Shown here one piece after another: positions 1 through 11,030 of a stretch of 64,000 nucleotides of DNA (positions within the stretch are counted from its first letter, which is position 1; every line of letters begins with the position of its first letter). The notes beneath the pieces were generated by a model. That model did not search any database. It saw only the letters and a program-made list of their open reading frames with translations, and had not been told where the DNA came from. A program made the position numbers and the translations under genes. The DNA comes from Brassica napus (taxonomy: Eukaryota > Streptophyta > Magnoliopsida > Brassicales > Brassicaceae), in NCBI RefSeq assembly GCF_020379485.1, contig NC_063448.1, forward strand, positions 11,245,726 to 11,309,725. Direction: 5' to 3'.

Positions 1-82
1 TGAGCTCCCACCTTCAAACCTCTCTCCCTATGAGTTCTAGAAAGTTCACTTGTGGACAAGTAAAGAACAAGTTTGGGGGAGT
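1..82 (+). mobile_element. 3' internal end of an Athila-like LTR retrotransposon, with polypurine tract
   Basis: The window opens inside the 3' untranslated part of a Ty3-type retrotransposon. A polypurine tract (TTTGGGGGAG, about 72-81) sits directly before the LTR start and would prime plus-strand DNA synthesis. No coding sequence of this element is inside the window. Assignment to Athila rests on the tract and the long LTR. Confidence 0.6.
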
Positions 83-1571
83 TGATATCTTGCATATTTC
101 TATTGTTTTATCCATTCACCCATGTGCATTTTGATCATATAGATTAGGATTTAGCCATGTTTAGGTTGCATTTGCATACATGAGTCCTTATCAGGTATTG
201 GAGTACCACATGGAGTTCTTGGAGACATTTGGGTGCATTTGGAGTTCAAAAGAAGTGTTTAAAGTGATCATTGGACGAGCAGCGCATGGGAGCGACCAGT
301 CCGGAGCGACACCATCAAGTCGCTCTGATCTCCCTATCGGAGCGACCTTACCAGAGCGACAGGGAGGAGTCGCTCGCGTTTTCATCACTCGGAGACGCGA
401 GAACGAGTCCGGAGCGACCAGTCCGGAGCGACACCATCAAGTCGCTCTGATCTCCCTATCAGAGCGATCTTACCAGAGCGACAGGGAAGAGTCGCTCGCG
501 TTTTCATCACCCAGAGACGCGAGAACGAGTCCGGAGCGACCTCTCGCAGCGACACAGCGAGGTCGCTCCCAAAGCATGGAGCGACTTCGGCTCGTGAGCG
601 ACTTGTCGGAGCGACGAGCCGAAGTCGCTGCGCGTCTTATTTCTGCTCGAACTTATGATTCCTCAAGGGTCTTTTGGTCATTTCATTATGCACGTTTTTA
701 TTTTCTAAACCTATGTTTTAATACTCTGTAAGCCACCAGGAGGCAGATCATCTTTGTTCTTAAGAAAAACCACCGAAAACCTTTGGAAAGTCATCTCTTG
801 AATCAATTGATCAGTTTTGTTATTGAAATTTTGTGTTCTTATATCTATTTTCTGTGTTTCTCTACATGATTAATCTGAAATCCAACATGGGTCTAAGAGG
901 AATCATGGAGATTAGTGAGTAATCACCTTTTGAATTCATGGGTTAGGGAGATTAAGGGTGATTAGGTTAGAGGTAGGATGTTTTAGTGTAGATCATTCAT
1001 ATTTCCTTGCTAACAGAGTGAACATAATGCATCTTCTGAGTTGGCCACTCAGTTATTGATCCTTAGGCATTTCTCACCCGAAAGGTGTTCGAGGAAATGC
1101 CCGAGACAACTCTTCAAAGCTTTTAGCATACTTTGCCAAAGACATTTGTTGTTAGAGGTGCTAAGATAGCCATTGGACTTGCTAGTTATGATTGCTTTCA
1201 TATTATTCAACCAAAGACATTTGATGTTTGAATTGTGTTAGTAAATGAACATTCATATAGACATAGAGTTTGTTTAGGATTGTGTCTAAGCTTAAGGTTG
1301 ATAGTTTGATTGATCGTTTGCCATCCTTAGTTCGAAACTTGATCACCCGAGGTCTAATCCCTATATCCATGAGTTCTCTTTTCCCATAGTTAAGAAAGTA
1401 TCATTTAGTTATTCCTTTTAGTTAGTTATAGTTTAAAAACCCATCTAAATCATTGGTTGCACTTAGATTAAGTGATTACTTGCATTCTCAGTGCTTTGAT
1501 ATCTCTCAGAACTGGTTCGACAATCTTTTATACTACAACATTTGTCTTGGGAGCCTTGAAAACTCCTAACA
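83..1571 (+). repeat. Long terminal repeat (3' LTR) of an Athila-like element
   Basis: The repeat begins TGATATCTTGC right after the polypurine tract and ends CTCCTAACA, so it has TG...CA termini. Its ~1.49 kb length suits Athila LTRs, which are among the longest in crucifers. A GC-rich block of short inverted motifs lies at 289-640. The open frame at 180-731 crosses this block and is probably not a gene. The 5' LTR is outside the window, so full element versus remnant cannot be decided. The ends were placed by eye, within a few bases. Confidence 0.6.
289..640. repeat. GGAGCGAC-rich block with a 122-bp tandem duplication
   Basis: Two copies of a 122-bp unit start at 289 and 411 and differ at only a few positions. 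Each contains many copies of GGAGCGAC and its complement GTCGCTC, so the block can fold into several hairpins. The motif continues in degenerate form to about 640. It is far more GC-rich than the surrounding LTR. Confidence 0.85.
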
Positions 1572-2283
1572 TCAAGAAGACACAATTGTTTCCTTTTTTT
1601 TTTTTGAACTAAGACACACTTATTTCCTCTTATTCCTTGAAGAAAACAAAAAAAAAATCAAAAGCAAAACCTTGACAGCCTTCTTTTCTTCCGTTCTAAG
1701 TTTTTCCTCTGTGAGGATCTTCTTCTCTTCTTTGGTCTCCTAATTTCAGATAACAAACATAAGATTCTCCTACTTTACTAACGGCGCAGCAATTCAAAAT
1801 TTGGCAATAATCACGTACCATTGTTTCAAGTAGAGGATAAATAAGATTTGGGGAAATACTCAAAATATATGTATCGGTTAGTCTCAGCTTCTTCTTGATG
1901 CAAAGCTGATTATGAGGACATGAATATGATTACACGACCATCACTCATCTATGAGACTCATCACCATTGATTCTTTCTTTTTTTTACCGAAGGAGGTGAT
2001 TTCAAGGTGGTTCGATAAGAATCAATGTTATAATTAGAAATCTGAAACAAAATTTATGGAGAGGGAAGAGAAAAAGAAAACAGTTTGGAAAGTGAAAGCA
2101 AAATAAGAGTTATAACTTTTTCGTTTTGGAAGAAGAAGAAAGGGAAAGGTCTATGATTAATTATTTTTCGGAGAAGCGCAATTGTCTTAAGAAAATTGAT
2201 GTGGTAATTTAGAAATGATATAGCATTTAAATGTATTTTGATTGATGAATTATTTAATCTAACACTATTTAAAATACTTTCCT
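1572..2283. other. Intergenic, no gene seen
   Basis: AT-rich sequence between the LTR and the MULE, with poly-T and poly-A runs. The short minus-strand open frame at 2054-2308 is low-complexity and crosses the MULE end, so it was not called. Confidence 0.6.
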
Positions 2284-2330
2284 GAAATTTTTTGCAAATA
2301 TGACTCAAAACTTGAAGTCAAACACAAAAT
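2284..2330 (+). repeat. MULE left terminal inverted repeat
   Basis: Pairs with 14820-14866 on the other strand. The core at 2296-2315 is identical, and similarity fades into A-rich sequence on the inner side. The exact outer edge is uncertain by several bases. Confidence 0.7.
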
Positions 2331-3619
2331 TAACTCATGTTTTTTTTTGAACTTTGATTTGTCTCTTTCACCCCTAAAGTTCACATTATTCACAGAAATG
2401 TCATCATTTTTTTTTTTCCAAAAATGCATATTTTACTCTATCACCCTCATCTTCCTCAAGTATTCACAATATTGCTATTGCCATCAATACATCAACCACC
2501 ATGAACAACCAATTTGAAGCTCTTAATGCACCTAAAATTGATTTTGACTCTTCTTTCTCATTTCTTATGAACTAAAAACAACATTTTTCACATTTTCTAT
2601 ATATTCATCCACAAAAACCAAGATTTTGATTCTAAATTTTTTAAGGTTCATAGAACAGTTTAAGCTCACGATTCTTGGTGGGTCGAATTCGTTTGATGTT
2701 TTGTGTGCTTGGAGAAGACTTATGTGTGCTAAGGAATGTATCTCAGTAATTTCAGGTATGAAATCATTTTTTTTTCCTGATCTGTACGCCCATAAGACTT
2801 CTGTAACGTCCTCTGGATATAGAAGACTTATACGGAAGTCTTCTGGTCAATACAGAGGTTAGTTTTGCAACAAACTTTATGTGTGTCTTTTTGAGACGAC
2901 TTCGGTGGAAGTCTTTTGGTTTTCTATATCTTAAAAAAAAGTCAAAAATCCCAGAGAAGACTTCCCCGTAAGTCGTCTAGGATAAGCATGTTAGTTTAGC
3001 ATTTGACCAGATTGTATCAGAAATTTGACTTTCTTTAGACGATTTACAGGTAAGTCGTCCAACAAAAAAATAAAACTTAATATTTAATATTTAATATTTC
3101 TGAGACGACTTCCATGTAAGTCGTTTCATGTTACTTTTCCAATTGAAAAATAAAACTTTAATATTTAATTTACACAGACGACTTCGAGGTAAGTCGTCCA
3201 TAAGTCGTATGGCGGACGACTTACACTGATGTCGTCTAGCAAAAATTAAATATTTAAGTTTTATTTTCCAATTGCAAAAGTAACCTGAAACGACTTACAT
3301 GGAAGTTGTTTCAGAAAAAATAAATATTTAATTTTTATTTTTCCGCTACAGAAAGTCAAAGTTCTGACACAATCCGGTCAAATGCATAACTAACTTTTTT
3401 TCCTAGACGACTTATCTGGAAGTCGTCTACGATATTTTTGATTTTGTTTTGAATATTTTCAATTGTAAAAATGACCTAATGGACGACTTCCAGGACGTCT
3501 TCCAGAAGACTTCTATGGAAGTCGTCTACGTTTAATAAACTTTCATTTTCTCTTAAATTGAAGTTGATGTTCTATGTTTGCTAATGTGTGTTAATTTGAA
3601 TTGTGCAGATGATGCGTCA
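2331..3619. other. MULE 5' subterminal region without a clear gene
   Basis: AT-rich leader of the MULE. The only open frame of note (2626-2862) runs into the palindromic repeats and resembles no protein I recognise. It probably holds the promoter and 5' untranslated region of the transposase gene. Confidence 0.5.
2893..3530. repeat. Cluster of imperfect palindromes, AGACGACTTCC-N-GTAAGTCGTCT type
   Basis: About nine 24-30 bp imperfect palindromes lie here, near 2893, 2952, 3036, 3102, 3176, 3215, 3288, 3403 and 3480. They are separated by AT-rich spacers rich in ATTTAATATTT. Both arms carry GACGACTT or AAGTCGTC. Related copies recur near 11001, 14240 and 14637, so the motif is spread through the MULE. 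Function is unknown; it could be transposase binding sites or hairpins that affect expression. Confidence 0.85.
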
Positions 3620-5386
3620 GTTACCTGTAGTGTATGGAGAATGATTGTTGAAAGATGACTCTTGGAATTTTGTGGTTGATCATTCCAAATGAGCAAGAGT
3701 GTTCTTTTTGAGTGAAGGCTCGACACATGCTGGACTTGTTGAAAGTGCCCAAGAAGATTATAACCTTGACATGAAGACAGAGGATGTGGAGTTAACCTAC
3801 TTATTACCAGAAGCAATGATGCAACAAATGGCTCCAGACACCTCTCATATTCATGTTACAAGTGATATACAAGTTCAAAACTTGTTCGAGATAACTAAAA
3901 CGCATGAAGTACGTCTTTGTGTATCAAACCTTAGAAAGATGAGAACGGTTTCAGATGAAGGGGATGAAGATGATAAATAGGATGAAGATGATGAAGGGAA
4001 TGAAGATGAAAATGATGATGGGGAGAATGATGATGGGGAGGAGGATGCTGATATCCCTGATATTTCTGAACCGGTTGATGATGGTGAGGATTACAGTGAG
4101 TATGGAAACGTTAAAGATAAGGATGGGAAAGAAGAAGATGATATGTGTTTTGAAGATTTCAAAAGGACATATGGTAGTGAAGGAGGAAGCTCGAATGCGA
4201 GCAGTATCTATGTCAACCAGAGTTTTGTTAGTAGGGCTGCACTGATTTCAGAGTTGCGGTTGACAGCGGTGAAGTGTAGGTTCTCCTACCAAATATACAA
4301 GTCAACAAAAAAATCTACTTGTGGCTAGATGTCGGGTCAATGGTTGTGGATGAAAGATCATGTTTTGGGTAACCAAGTATGTGGAAAATCATACAATTCT
4401 GTGTCGGACCGACTGGCTCAGCGGAAATACTGTGAAGTATATTGCTAGCCTTTTCATAGATCGCGTTAGAATCATTGATGGGTTGAATTCGCATCATATC
4501 AAAGATGCTATGAAGAACATGTTTGGAAAGACACTTGATTACACCACTTCATACAGAGCACTTCTATATGCGTAAGAATTGGTGAGAGGATCATCAGAAA
4601 GTGGGTATGAGCGACTTGATTCATATTTGGAGCAAATCAAGTTAGCAAATGTGGGTTCTATCACTGGTCTAGAACTTGATTCTCTGAATAGATTTAAGTA
4701 TCTATTTTCTCTCTTTTGGAGCTTCCATTCACGGTTTTCATTATCAGAGAAGGGTCATCGTGGTGGATGAGACTCACCTTAGTGGGAAGTATGAAGGTGT
4801 TATGCTAGTTGCAGCCGCACACGATGGTAATTTTCAGATATTTCCATTGGTTTTTGGAATCGTAGATGGTGAAAATGATGACTCTTGGGAATGGTTTTTC
4901 ACAAAATTGGCGAGCTGTATATCTAATCAGTATCCTCTGGTGATAGTCTCCGACCGGCACACGAGCATTAAAAATGTGTGTGATAAGGTGTTCCCTTGGG
5001 CAACCCGAGGAAAATGTTATTATCACCTACAACAGAACATTGTCCAAAAGTATAAAGGGAAGCATCTCTTGTATTTGGTCAAAGGTGATGTTTATGCTTA
5101 TACAGTTCACGATGTTGACCAGTACATAAATGAGATTCAGAGTGCAAACCCGGAACTTGCAAAGGATTTGGTGGATGCCGACGTGACCCTATGGTCAAGG
5201 GTTCATTGTCAGGGAGACATGTACAACTTAAAAACCAGCAACATCGCTGAATCTATTAATTCTGCGATGAAGCGAGAAAGAGGATTTCATGTTCAATTCC
5301 TATTGGAGTTCATAAGGGAGAAGCTAGGAAGGTGGTATTGAAAAAAGAGAGAAGATGCTTTGAGTCTCACAAATCAACATAGTCGG
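3620..5386 (+). pseudogene. MULE transposase, 5' part (interrupted)
   Basis: The frame starts near 3620 and reads an N-terminal region (stop-broken near 3690) and an acidic stretch with repeated Asp/Glu (3950-4140, one in-frame stop at 3978-3980). Next come the MuDR N-terminal module around 4250-4330 and the DDE-type core. The core at 4760-5341 keeps VDETHLSGKYEG (first acidic residue; Gly is more usual where Glu stands), VSDRHTSIKNV (second Asp) and SNIAESIN (candidate Glu). Frameshifts occur near 4330, 4575 and 4740. At 5387 the frame is cut by the LTR retrotransposon and resumes at 10497. Confidence 0.85.
5382..5386 (+). repeat. Target-site duplication GTCGG, left copy
   Basis: Five bases directly outside the left LTR, repeated exactly at 10492-10496 outside the right LTR. 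Five bp is the usual duplication made by Ty3-type integrases. Confidence 0.95.
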
Positions 5387-5744
5387 TGGCGCAGCGTACG
5401 AATGGGTGAACGGTCGATCTAAGAATTTAGGGTTCCTCGAGACCTGTTCTTGGATCGATCAAGAGTTTCTTTCGATAGCTTCTTGAGACCAACTTCATGT
5501 TTTATGAATTGAATCAAATCGAACAAGGGATAAAAGCAAAGCTCTTCTTTATAAATCAAAACGTGTTTAATAAGAAACATAAAGCTCTGTTTATATATCC
5601 ATCCGTTTGGACAAATCCCATAAGGATAAGGATATTATAAACCATCATACTAATTAAAAACTCCAAAACTAATAATAAAAGAAATATCATAAAGACCAAA
5701 ATCATAAGGCAACGAGTTTGAATGTTCAAGTTGCCGCTGCATCA
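5387..5744 (-). repeat. 3' LTR of the nested Ty3 element
   Basis: 358 bp, near identical to 10115-10491. The integrase reading frame continues about 95 bp into it before stopping at 5650-5652. It lacks 18 bp found in the other LTR near 10466-10483. Confidence 0.95.
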
Positions 5745-6879
5745 GGTCCCCCGGGGTGAGTAGGATTCGACCACGAATCAGATGGGACGTGGGTGACTTG
5801 TATGGAGACAGGTACCGGATATTAAAGACATCAGAAGTGGTGATGTCAGACGGGAGCTCGAGATGGTAAACATTGTCATTGCTCTTGGAGATGACACGAA
5901 CTGGACCTATTTTCTTGGACTTGAGCTTATTATAAGCACGAGCTGGCATGTGATCTCGTGTAAGATGGACCCAAACCGTATCACCAGCATCGAAGATCAG
6001 ACGGCGACGAGAAGCGTCCGCAGCTGTTTTGTATTTAGAGGAGGATGCTTCCAAACGCTGAGTAGTTTGAGCATGAACTTCAAGGATGTCGTCAACGAAA
6101 GTGGAATCATCACTATGATGACGAGAACAATCGGGGAGAGTAGATAGATCAACCGGTACACGAGGCAAGATGCCATAAACGACGTGAAAAGGAGAGAAAC
6201 CCGAACTACGATTGACCGTTCGATTGTGCGCGAATTCAGCCTGTGGAAGGCGAGAGTCCCATGTTTTCACCGCATCTCCGACCAAGCAACGTAAAAGATT
6301 ACCTAGCGAACGATTGGTGACCTTGGTCTGACCATCAGATTGGGGATGATAAGCATAACTCATATCCAAACTGGTATTAAGAAGCTTCCAAAAGGAACGC
6401 CAAAAATGACCAAGAAAACGAGAATGTCAATCTGAGACGATAGAAGACGGAAGCCCATGTAACTTATAGACCTCGCGAAAGAAGAGGATAGCGACTTGAA
6501 GAGCATCTGTAGTCTTCTTACAAGGTATGAAGTGAACCATTTTTTAGAATCTATCAACAACAACGAAAATAGAATCGAATCCTCGCTGAGTTCTTGGAAG
6601 TCCGACCACAAAATCCATACTGATATCTGTCCAAGGTTGAGTTGGGATAGGTAAGGGCATATACAAACCCGCATTGGATGTAGAACCCTTAGACTGTTGA
6701 CAAATAATGCACCGTTCAACAAACCGCTCGACATCATGCCGTAACGTCGGCCAGAAGTAGGATGTGGATAAGAGATGCAACGTCCTATCGCGACCAATGT
6801 GACCCTCTTGATGTATCTCCGTAATCAACTTAAGGCGCAAGCTGCATTCAAGAATGCACAGCCTATTGTCCCGGAACAA
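5650..6879 (-). pseudogene. Integrase of the nested Ty3 element
   Basis: Joins viral-type cDNA to host DNA. The pieces show a zinc-binding HHCC region (HIGRDRTLH, then CIIC) and the catalytic core start WTDISMDFVVGLP with an Asp. HPQSDGQT follows, then NRSSGFSPFHVVYG. The C-terminal region reads VWVHLTRDHMP, a beta-barrel-like segment usual after the core. Frameshifts split it near 6545 and 6365. The last part reads through the LTR boundary (GDLMQRQL over the LTR start) and stops inside the LTR. Confidence 0.85.
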
Positions 6880-6915
6880 GAACCCGTTGCAAAGAGTATA
6901 AGGAGAAGGGAGACC

Positions 6916-8250
6916 TTATGTGGTGTCAGCAAAGACCCGGCCAAAGAAAGGATCCGAGGCGTAGAGGTCAACAAATGTACTAAAACCAGGGACCGTCCTG
7001 TGCATTGTGGTAAGAACAGAATGGCGTCTGCTCAAAGCGTCCGCAACTCGGTTGGAGAGACCCGAGGTGTGCTTAATAACAAACGTAAATTGCTGAAGGT
7101 AGGCGATCCAGGAGGCGTGACGCGACGAAACCTTGACCTGTGTATGGAGGTGTTTCAAAGCATTGTGGTCAGTGTAGAGAACAAATTCTCGGTGAAAAAG
7201 GTAGTGGCGCTGGTGCTTGATTGCTTGGATAATGGCATAAAACTCAACGTCATAGGTTATGTAGCGGAGACGGGAGTTTGATAATTTCTCACTAAAGAAA
7301 GAAATAGGTCGATTGTGTTGATATAAAACTGCACCAATACCAGTTTTAGAAGCGTCTGTGTGTAGTTCAAAGACGGAATTGAAGTTCGGCAGAGCTAAGA
7401 TTGGTGTCGTACAAAGCTTATCTTTAATTATATGGAAAGCGCGATCCGCGTCTGGGGTTCACGAGAATTTCCCTTCGCGTATGCAGTCTGTAATCGGAGA
7501 CATAAGACTACTGAATTGAGAGACGAAACGTCGATAGAACGAGGCGAGGCCATGAAAGCTGCGTGTTTCCGTGATTGTTGTTGGAATTGGCCACGTTCGT
7601 ATAGCTTCATCCTTTCCAGGATCCACCGATAACCCTTGAGAAGAGACAATGTAACCCAAAAATTGCACCTCAGTGACTCCGAAGGCACACTTTTTCTGGG
7701 TCGCATAGAACCGGTCGCGGCGTAGCACGGTGAGAACATCACACAAGTGATCAATATGTTCGGCCAGGGCTGTACTGAAGATGAGAATATCATTGAAATA
7801 AACTACCACAAATTTTCCAATGAAGGGCCACAAATCTTGATTCATGACACGCATGAACGTACTAGGTGCGTTAGACAATCCGAAAGGCATTACTAACCAT
7901 TCAAAAAGACCTTCACGTGTTTTGAACCTGTCTTCCATTCATCACCTGGGTTAATACTAATTTGGTGATAGCCGCTGCGCAAATCCAACTCGGAGAAGAT
8001 TGAAGCTGAACCGATTTGGTCCAATAGTTCGTCAATACGAGGAATTGGGAAGCGATATCGAACCGTAATTTTATTCATAACTCTGCTATCAATGCACATT
8101 CGCCAAGTTCTATCTTTCTTTGGGATGAGTAAAGCAGGAACGGCACATGGACTCAAGATTTCGCGTAGGTAGCCTTTAGAGACAAGATCTTCAACTTAAC
8201 GACGAAGTTCTTCATGCTCTGCAGGACTCATGTGATAGTGAGAACAATTC
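6916..8250 (-). pseudogene. Reverse transcriptase and RNase H of the nested Ty3 element
   Basis: Copies the element RNA into DNA. Motifs in order are [31 protein letters not shown] (first catalytic Asp), [13 protein letters not shown] and [11 protein letters not shown]. The last should read YxDD, but the first Asp is Asn here, so the polymerase is expected to be dead. The RNase H part near 6916-7260 shows TDHNALKHL, and HTSGLSNRVADALSR follows at its end. At least two frameshifts (about 7900 and 7280) break the frame. Confidence 0.9.
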
Positions 8251-8362
8251 GGTAGCACGGCGTCGGGAACCAAATCGATGCGGTGTTGTATGTCTCTGAG
8301 CAGAGGGAGACCCGATGGAAGTTCTTTAGGAAAGACATCTTCAAACTCCAAAAGGAGCTTAG

Positions 8363-8902
8363 TCAGTTGCGGTTGTGTCGAGGAGTGGTAGAAGAAACCG
8401 GTGTTAGAAGTAACATCAGGACAAGTCTTGTATCCTTCATGAGAGCTTCAAAGGGGGCCCGTTGGAGAAGAAGCACCGGGGCGGTTGGAGTAGTGAGAGA
8501 TGCAGGTGTCGTTGAGAGGGAGGCAGGTGGGGAAGGTTTGAGCACAAAGTTGCGGTTGTTTAAGAACCCATCATGAAGAACATGACGATCGTATTCCCAG
8601 GGACGACCTAGTAGTAGATGGCAAGCATCCATAGGAACGATGTCGCAGTAAGTCTTATCATGGCATGAGTCTCCAATAGAAAAGAATACCATGGTGCGGC
8701 GAGTCACCGAGAAGTCGTTGTTCTGTTCTAACCAAGCGAGTTTGTAAGGAGTGGGGTGCGGTTCATCGGGAAGAGAGAGTTTCTTGACTGCATCAGAGGA
8801 CATTACATTCTCAGAACTTCCTGAATCAATAATAAAGTTGAAGACCGATGGTGCACTTTGAATGAAACAGATTGTTTCGTTGTGGGTTTCGGGGTGAACC
8901 AT
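8363..8902 (-). pseudogene. Retropepsin (aspartic protease) of the nested Ty3 element
   Basis: Cleaves the Gag-Pol polyprotein. FIIDSGSSENVMS contains the catalytic DSG of a retropepsin, and LLLGRPWEYDR is the conserved flap-end motif of plant Ty3 proteases. Uninterrupted for 179 codons; it is joined to gag by broken frames on its right. Confidence 0.85.
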
Positions 8903-10064
8903 GCGGAGCTAAACATGATCGGCGAAGCATAAGTGAAGTGCCCGTGTCGGCGCCGAGTTCTTCAACAGCTTCTTCATCGTCGTAAATGGGGTTATTGTCA
9001 TCGTCTGGTTGTTCGTCGAGAAGAAGTCCACGGCGAGCCTGATTTGGACAAGCCGATTGGCGATGTCCCGTTTCGCCACAAGAGTAGCAGCGAAACCCTC
9101 CTAGCCGTGTCTGTCACTGAGTGTCAACATGAATAATAGCTGTTTCTGTTTTTGGTGTTGTCGCATCGCTAGGCGTGGACGAGGACGCTGGAGTTGTTGA
9201 CGGTGAACGTGTTTGTCTGCCAGAACCCCAAGCTGAGAACCCAGTACGGGTTTGTGGTTCGACTATGAGTGCTTGCTGATGAGCTTCAGAGATTTTTTGA
9301 GGTCTGAATAAATTCCATGTGAATTGAATCTGCTGTCGTAAGCCTCCAATAAACCTCATAACCAACTGCGGCTCAGTGACTCAAAGTTCCACACTGTTGA
9401 TCATCTTAAAGAAGTCTGTCGCATAGTCATCGATTGAACGCGTACCTTGCCGTAGGTTTTGGAATTTCTGAAACATCAATTGCTCATAGTTATATGGCAA
9501 AAAAAAATTTTGCATCTCGCGCTTGAGCTTACCCCAAGTGTGAATCTTTGTTTTCTCGGAACGAGCTCGTCTGGTCTTGTTTTGATACCACCATGAGGCA
9601 GCCCTATCACGGAATCTGATTGCAATAAGTGGAACACATTGGTCCCGTGGTATGTTTTTCAATTCCAGTATCTCTTCAACAGTCACGAACCAGCCGAGTA
9701 AGTCTTCTGCAACCGTTGAACCATTGAAAAGGGGTATCTCAAGTTTAAAGCATGATTTCCAGGAAGAATCATCTTTGTCGTCGTCTGAACTTAAGTCATC
9801 ATTAGTATCCTCGCGGTGGCGTGCGTTCTGCTGGCGGAGAGGAGCATACGGATTGTCGTTGTTTTCTGAGTCGTTATGGACGGAGACTTGGTCGTCGTGA
9901 TCGCGATGATCATGACGTGCGGCAGGGACTGTTAGTTGCGCTGTTAGGTTAGCAACAGCAGTTACCAGAGCCGTGACTTGTGCCTGAAGATCGTTGATGG
10001 ATTGTTGGGTAGCAGGGGTGTCATCGTCATCAGCGTATTGCTGAGCACGAGTCTTACGAACCAT
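8903..10064 (-). pseudogene. Gag of the nested Ty3 element
   Basis: Capsid and nucleocapsid protein. The likely start is MVRKTRAQQ at 10064, just after the primer site. A retrotransposon Gag domain (PLFNGSTVAEDLLGWF, then RDRAASWWYQNK) spans about 9450-9800. A CCHC zinc knuckle, CYSCGETGHRQSAC, lies near 9060-9105. Frame breaks occur near 9375 and 9115. Confidence 0.85.
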
Positions 10065-10095
10065 TGTAGCGGGCTGAGAAGGATTCGGAGCGTAG

Positions 10096-10112
10096 CAGAG
10101 CTCTGAGACCAA
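10096..10112 (-). other. Primer-binding site, initiator tRNA-Met type
   Basis: On the minus strand TGGTCTCAGAGC follows the 5' LTR end after three bases. It matches the usual plant tRNA-iMet primer site TGGTATCAGAGC except for one base. Confidence 0.8.
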
Positions 10113-10114
10113 CC

Positions 10115-10491
10115 TGGCGCAGCGTACGAATGGGTGAACGGTCGATCTAAGAATTTAGGGTTCCCCGAGACCTGTTCTTGGATCGATCAAGAGTTTCTTT
10201 CGATAGCTTCTTGAGACCAACTTCCTGTTTGATGAATTGAATCGAATCGAACAAGGGATAAAAGCAATGCTCTTCTTTATAAATCAAAACATGTTTAATA
10301 AGAAACATAAAGCTCTGTTTATATATCCATCCGTTTGGACAAATCCCATAAGGATAAGGATATTATAAACCGTCATACTAATTAAAAAGCCCAAAACTAA
10401 TAATAAAAGGAAATATCATAAAAACCAAAATCATAAGGAAACGAGTTTGAATGTTCAAGTTGCCGTTAAAGATAATGATGTCGCTGCATCA
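10115..10491 (-). repeat. 5' LTR of the nested Ty3 element
   Basis: 377 bp. It carries an 18-bp segment (TTAAAGATAATGATGTCG) absent from the other LTR, and is followed by the right target-duplication copy at 10492-10496. Confidence 0.95.
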
Positions 10492-10496
10492 GTCGG

Positions 10497-10975
10497 GGAG
10501 TTGAATACTTACTTGATGTTCATTCGGAGATAGGGAATTCAATGTTTGTCCAACCAATTGATGGATGGCGATTCTTTGTAACATGTGGCAAAATGGATTG
10601 TGTTGTTGATTTGGAACATGGAAAGTATGATTATGGTGTCTATGCAATCTAGAAAATACCCTCTCTCATGCTATAGCAGCTGGAACATATGCTGGTTTGA
10701 ATGTCTCCACACTTGTCTGTCCGCTCCACTCAAAGGATTATTTGTTTGCAGGATACTCACATAATATATATCCTTGTGTTGGACAACAAGTTGAGGTACA
10801 CACATGCTTTCTTCCGGAAGTAAAACGTGGTCCGAGGACAACGAAGAAATCAAGATGGCAATCTTGGTTGGAGCAATCAAGGATGAGATGACGCATGCCC
10901 CAGAAGCAACACACGGTTTATAGATGCTCAAACTGCAAACAAACTGGCCATACGCATCCACAATGCAAGAACTGA
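10497..10975 (+). pseudogene. MULE transposase, 3' part: SWIM zinc finger and zinc knuckle
   Basis: The transposase frame resumes right of the inserted retrotransposon. It reads GNSMFVQPIDGWRFFV and CGKMDCVVDLEHGKYD, then breaks by a stop and a 1-base loss at the SWIM finger near 10650-10670. After that come AIAAGTYAGLNVSTL and RWQSWLEQSRMR. It ends with a CCHC knuckle, CSNCKQTGHTHPQC (10925-10966), and a stop at 10973-10975. SWIM fingers C-terminal to the catalytic core are standard for MULE transposases. Confidence 0.85.
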
Positions 10976-11000
10976 CGTGGAAGACCTTCTCGACAGTCTA

Positions 11001-11030
11001 CTGGACGACTTCCGTTTATGTCGTCCAGGT
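11001..11030. repeat. MULE palindrome copy downstream of the transposase
   Basis: GGACGACTTCC...GTCGTCC palindrome of the same family as the cluster at 2893-3530. Confidence 0.75.

Larger units (their letters stand above)
5387..10491 (-). mobile_element. Ty3/gypsy (chromovirus, CRM-like) retrotransposon nested in the MULE
   Basis: A complete but mutated LTR element on the minus strand. The LTRs are 5387-5744 and 10115-10491, with TGATGCAGCG...CGCTGCGCCA termini and a flanking GTCGG duplication. Reading leftward the order is primer site, gag with a zinc knuckle, protease, reverse transcriptase, RNase H, integrase, which is the Ty3 order. The integrase frame runs into the 3' LTR, a trait of the CRM lineage. 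The two LTRs differ by about 11 substitutions, a 1-bp gap and an 18-bp gap. That is about 3 percent, or roughly one million years at commonly used plant rates (inference). Confidence 0.95.

Noticed and set aside
289..530. CRISPR-like direct repeats
   Set aside because: The two units are adjacent with no unique spacers, and the DNA is plant nuclear.
180..731. 183-codon open frame in the LTR
   Set aside because: It runs through the 122-bp tandem repeats; its peptide is only the translated repeat motif.
2893..3530. CRISPR-like array of palindromic repeats with spacers
   Set aside because: Repeats are imperfect, spacing is irregular, the spacers resemble each other and they lie in a MULE in a plant genome.
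5863..7281. Plus-strand open frames opposite the retrotransposon pol region
   Set aside because: They are antisense shadows of integrase and RNase H and have no recognisable domains.
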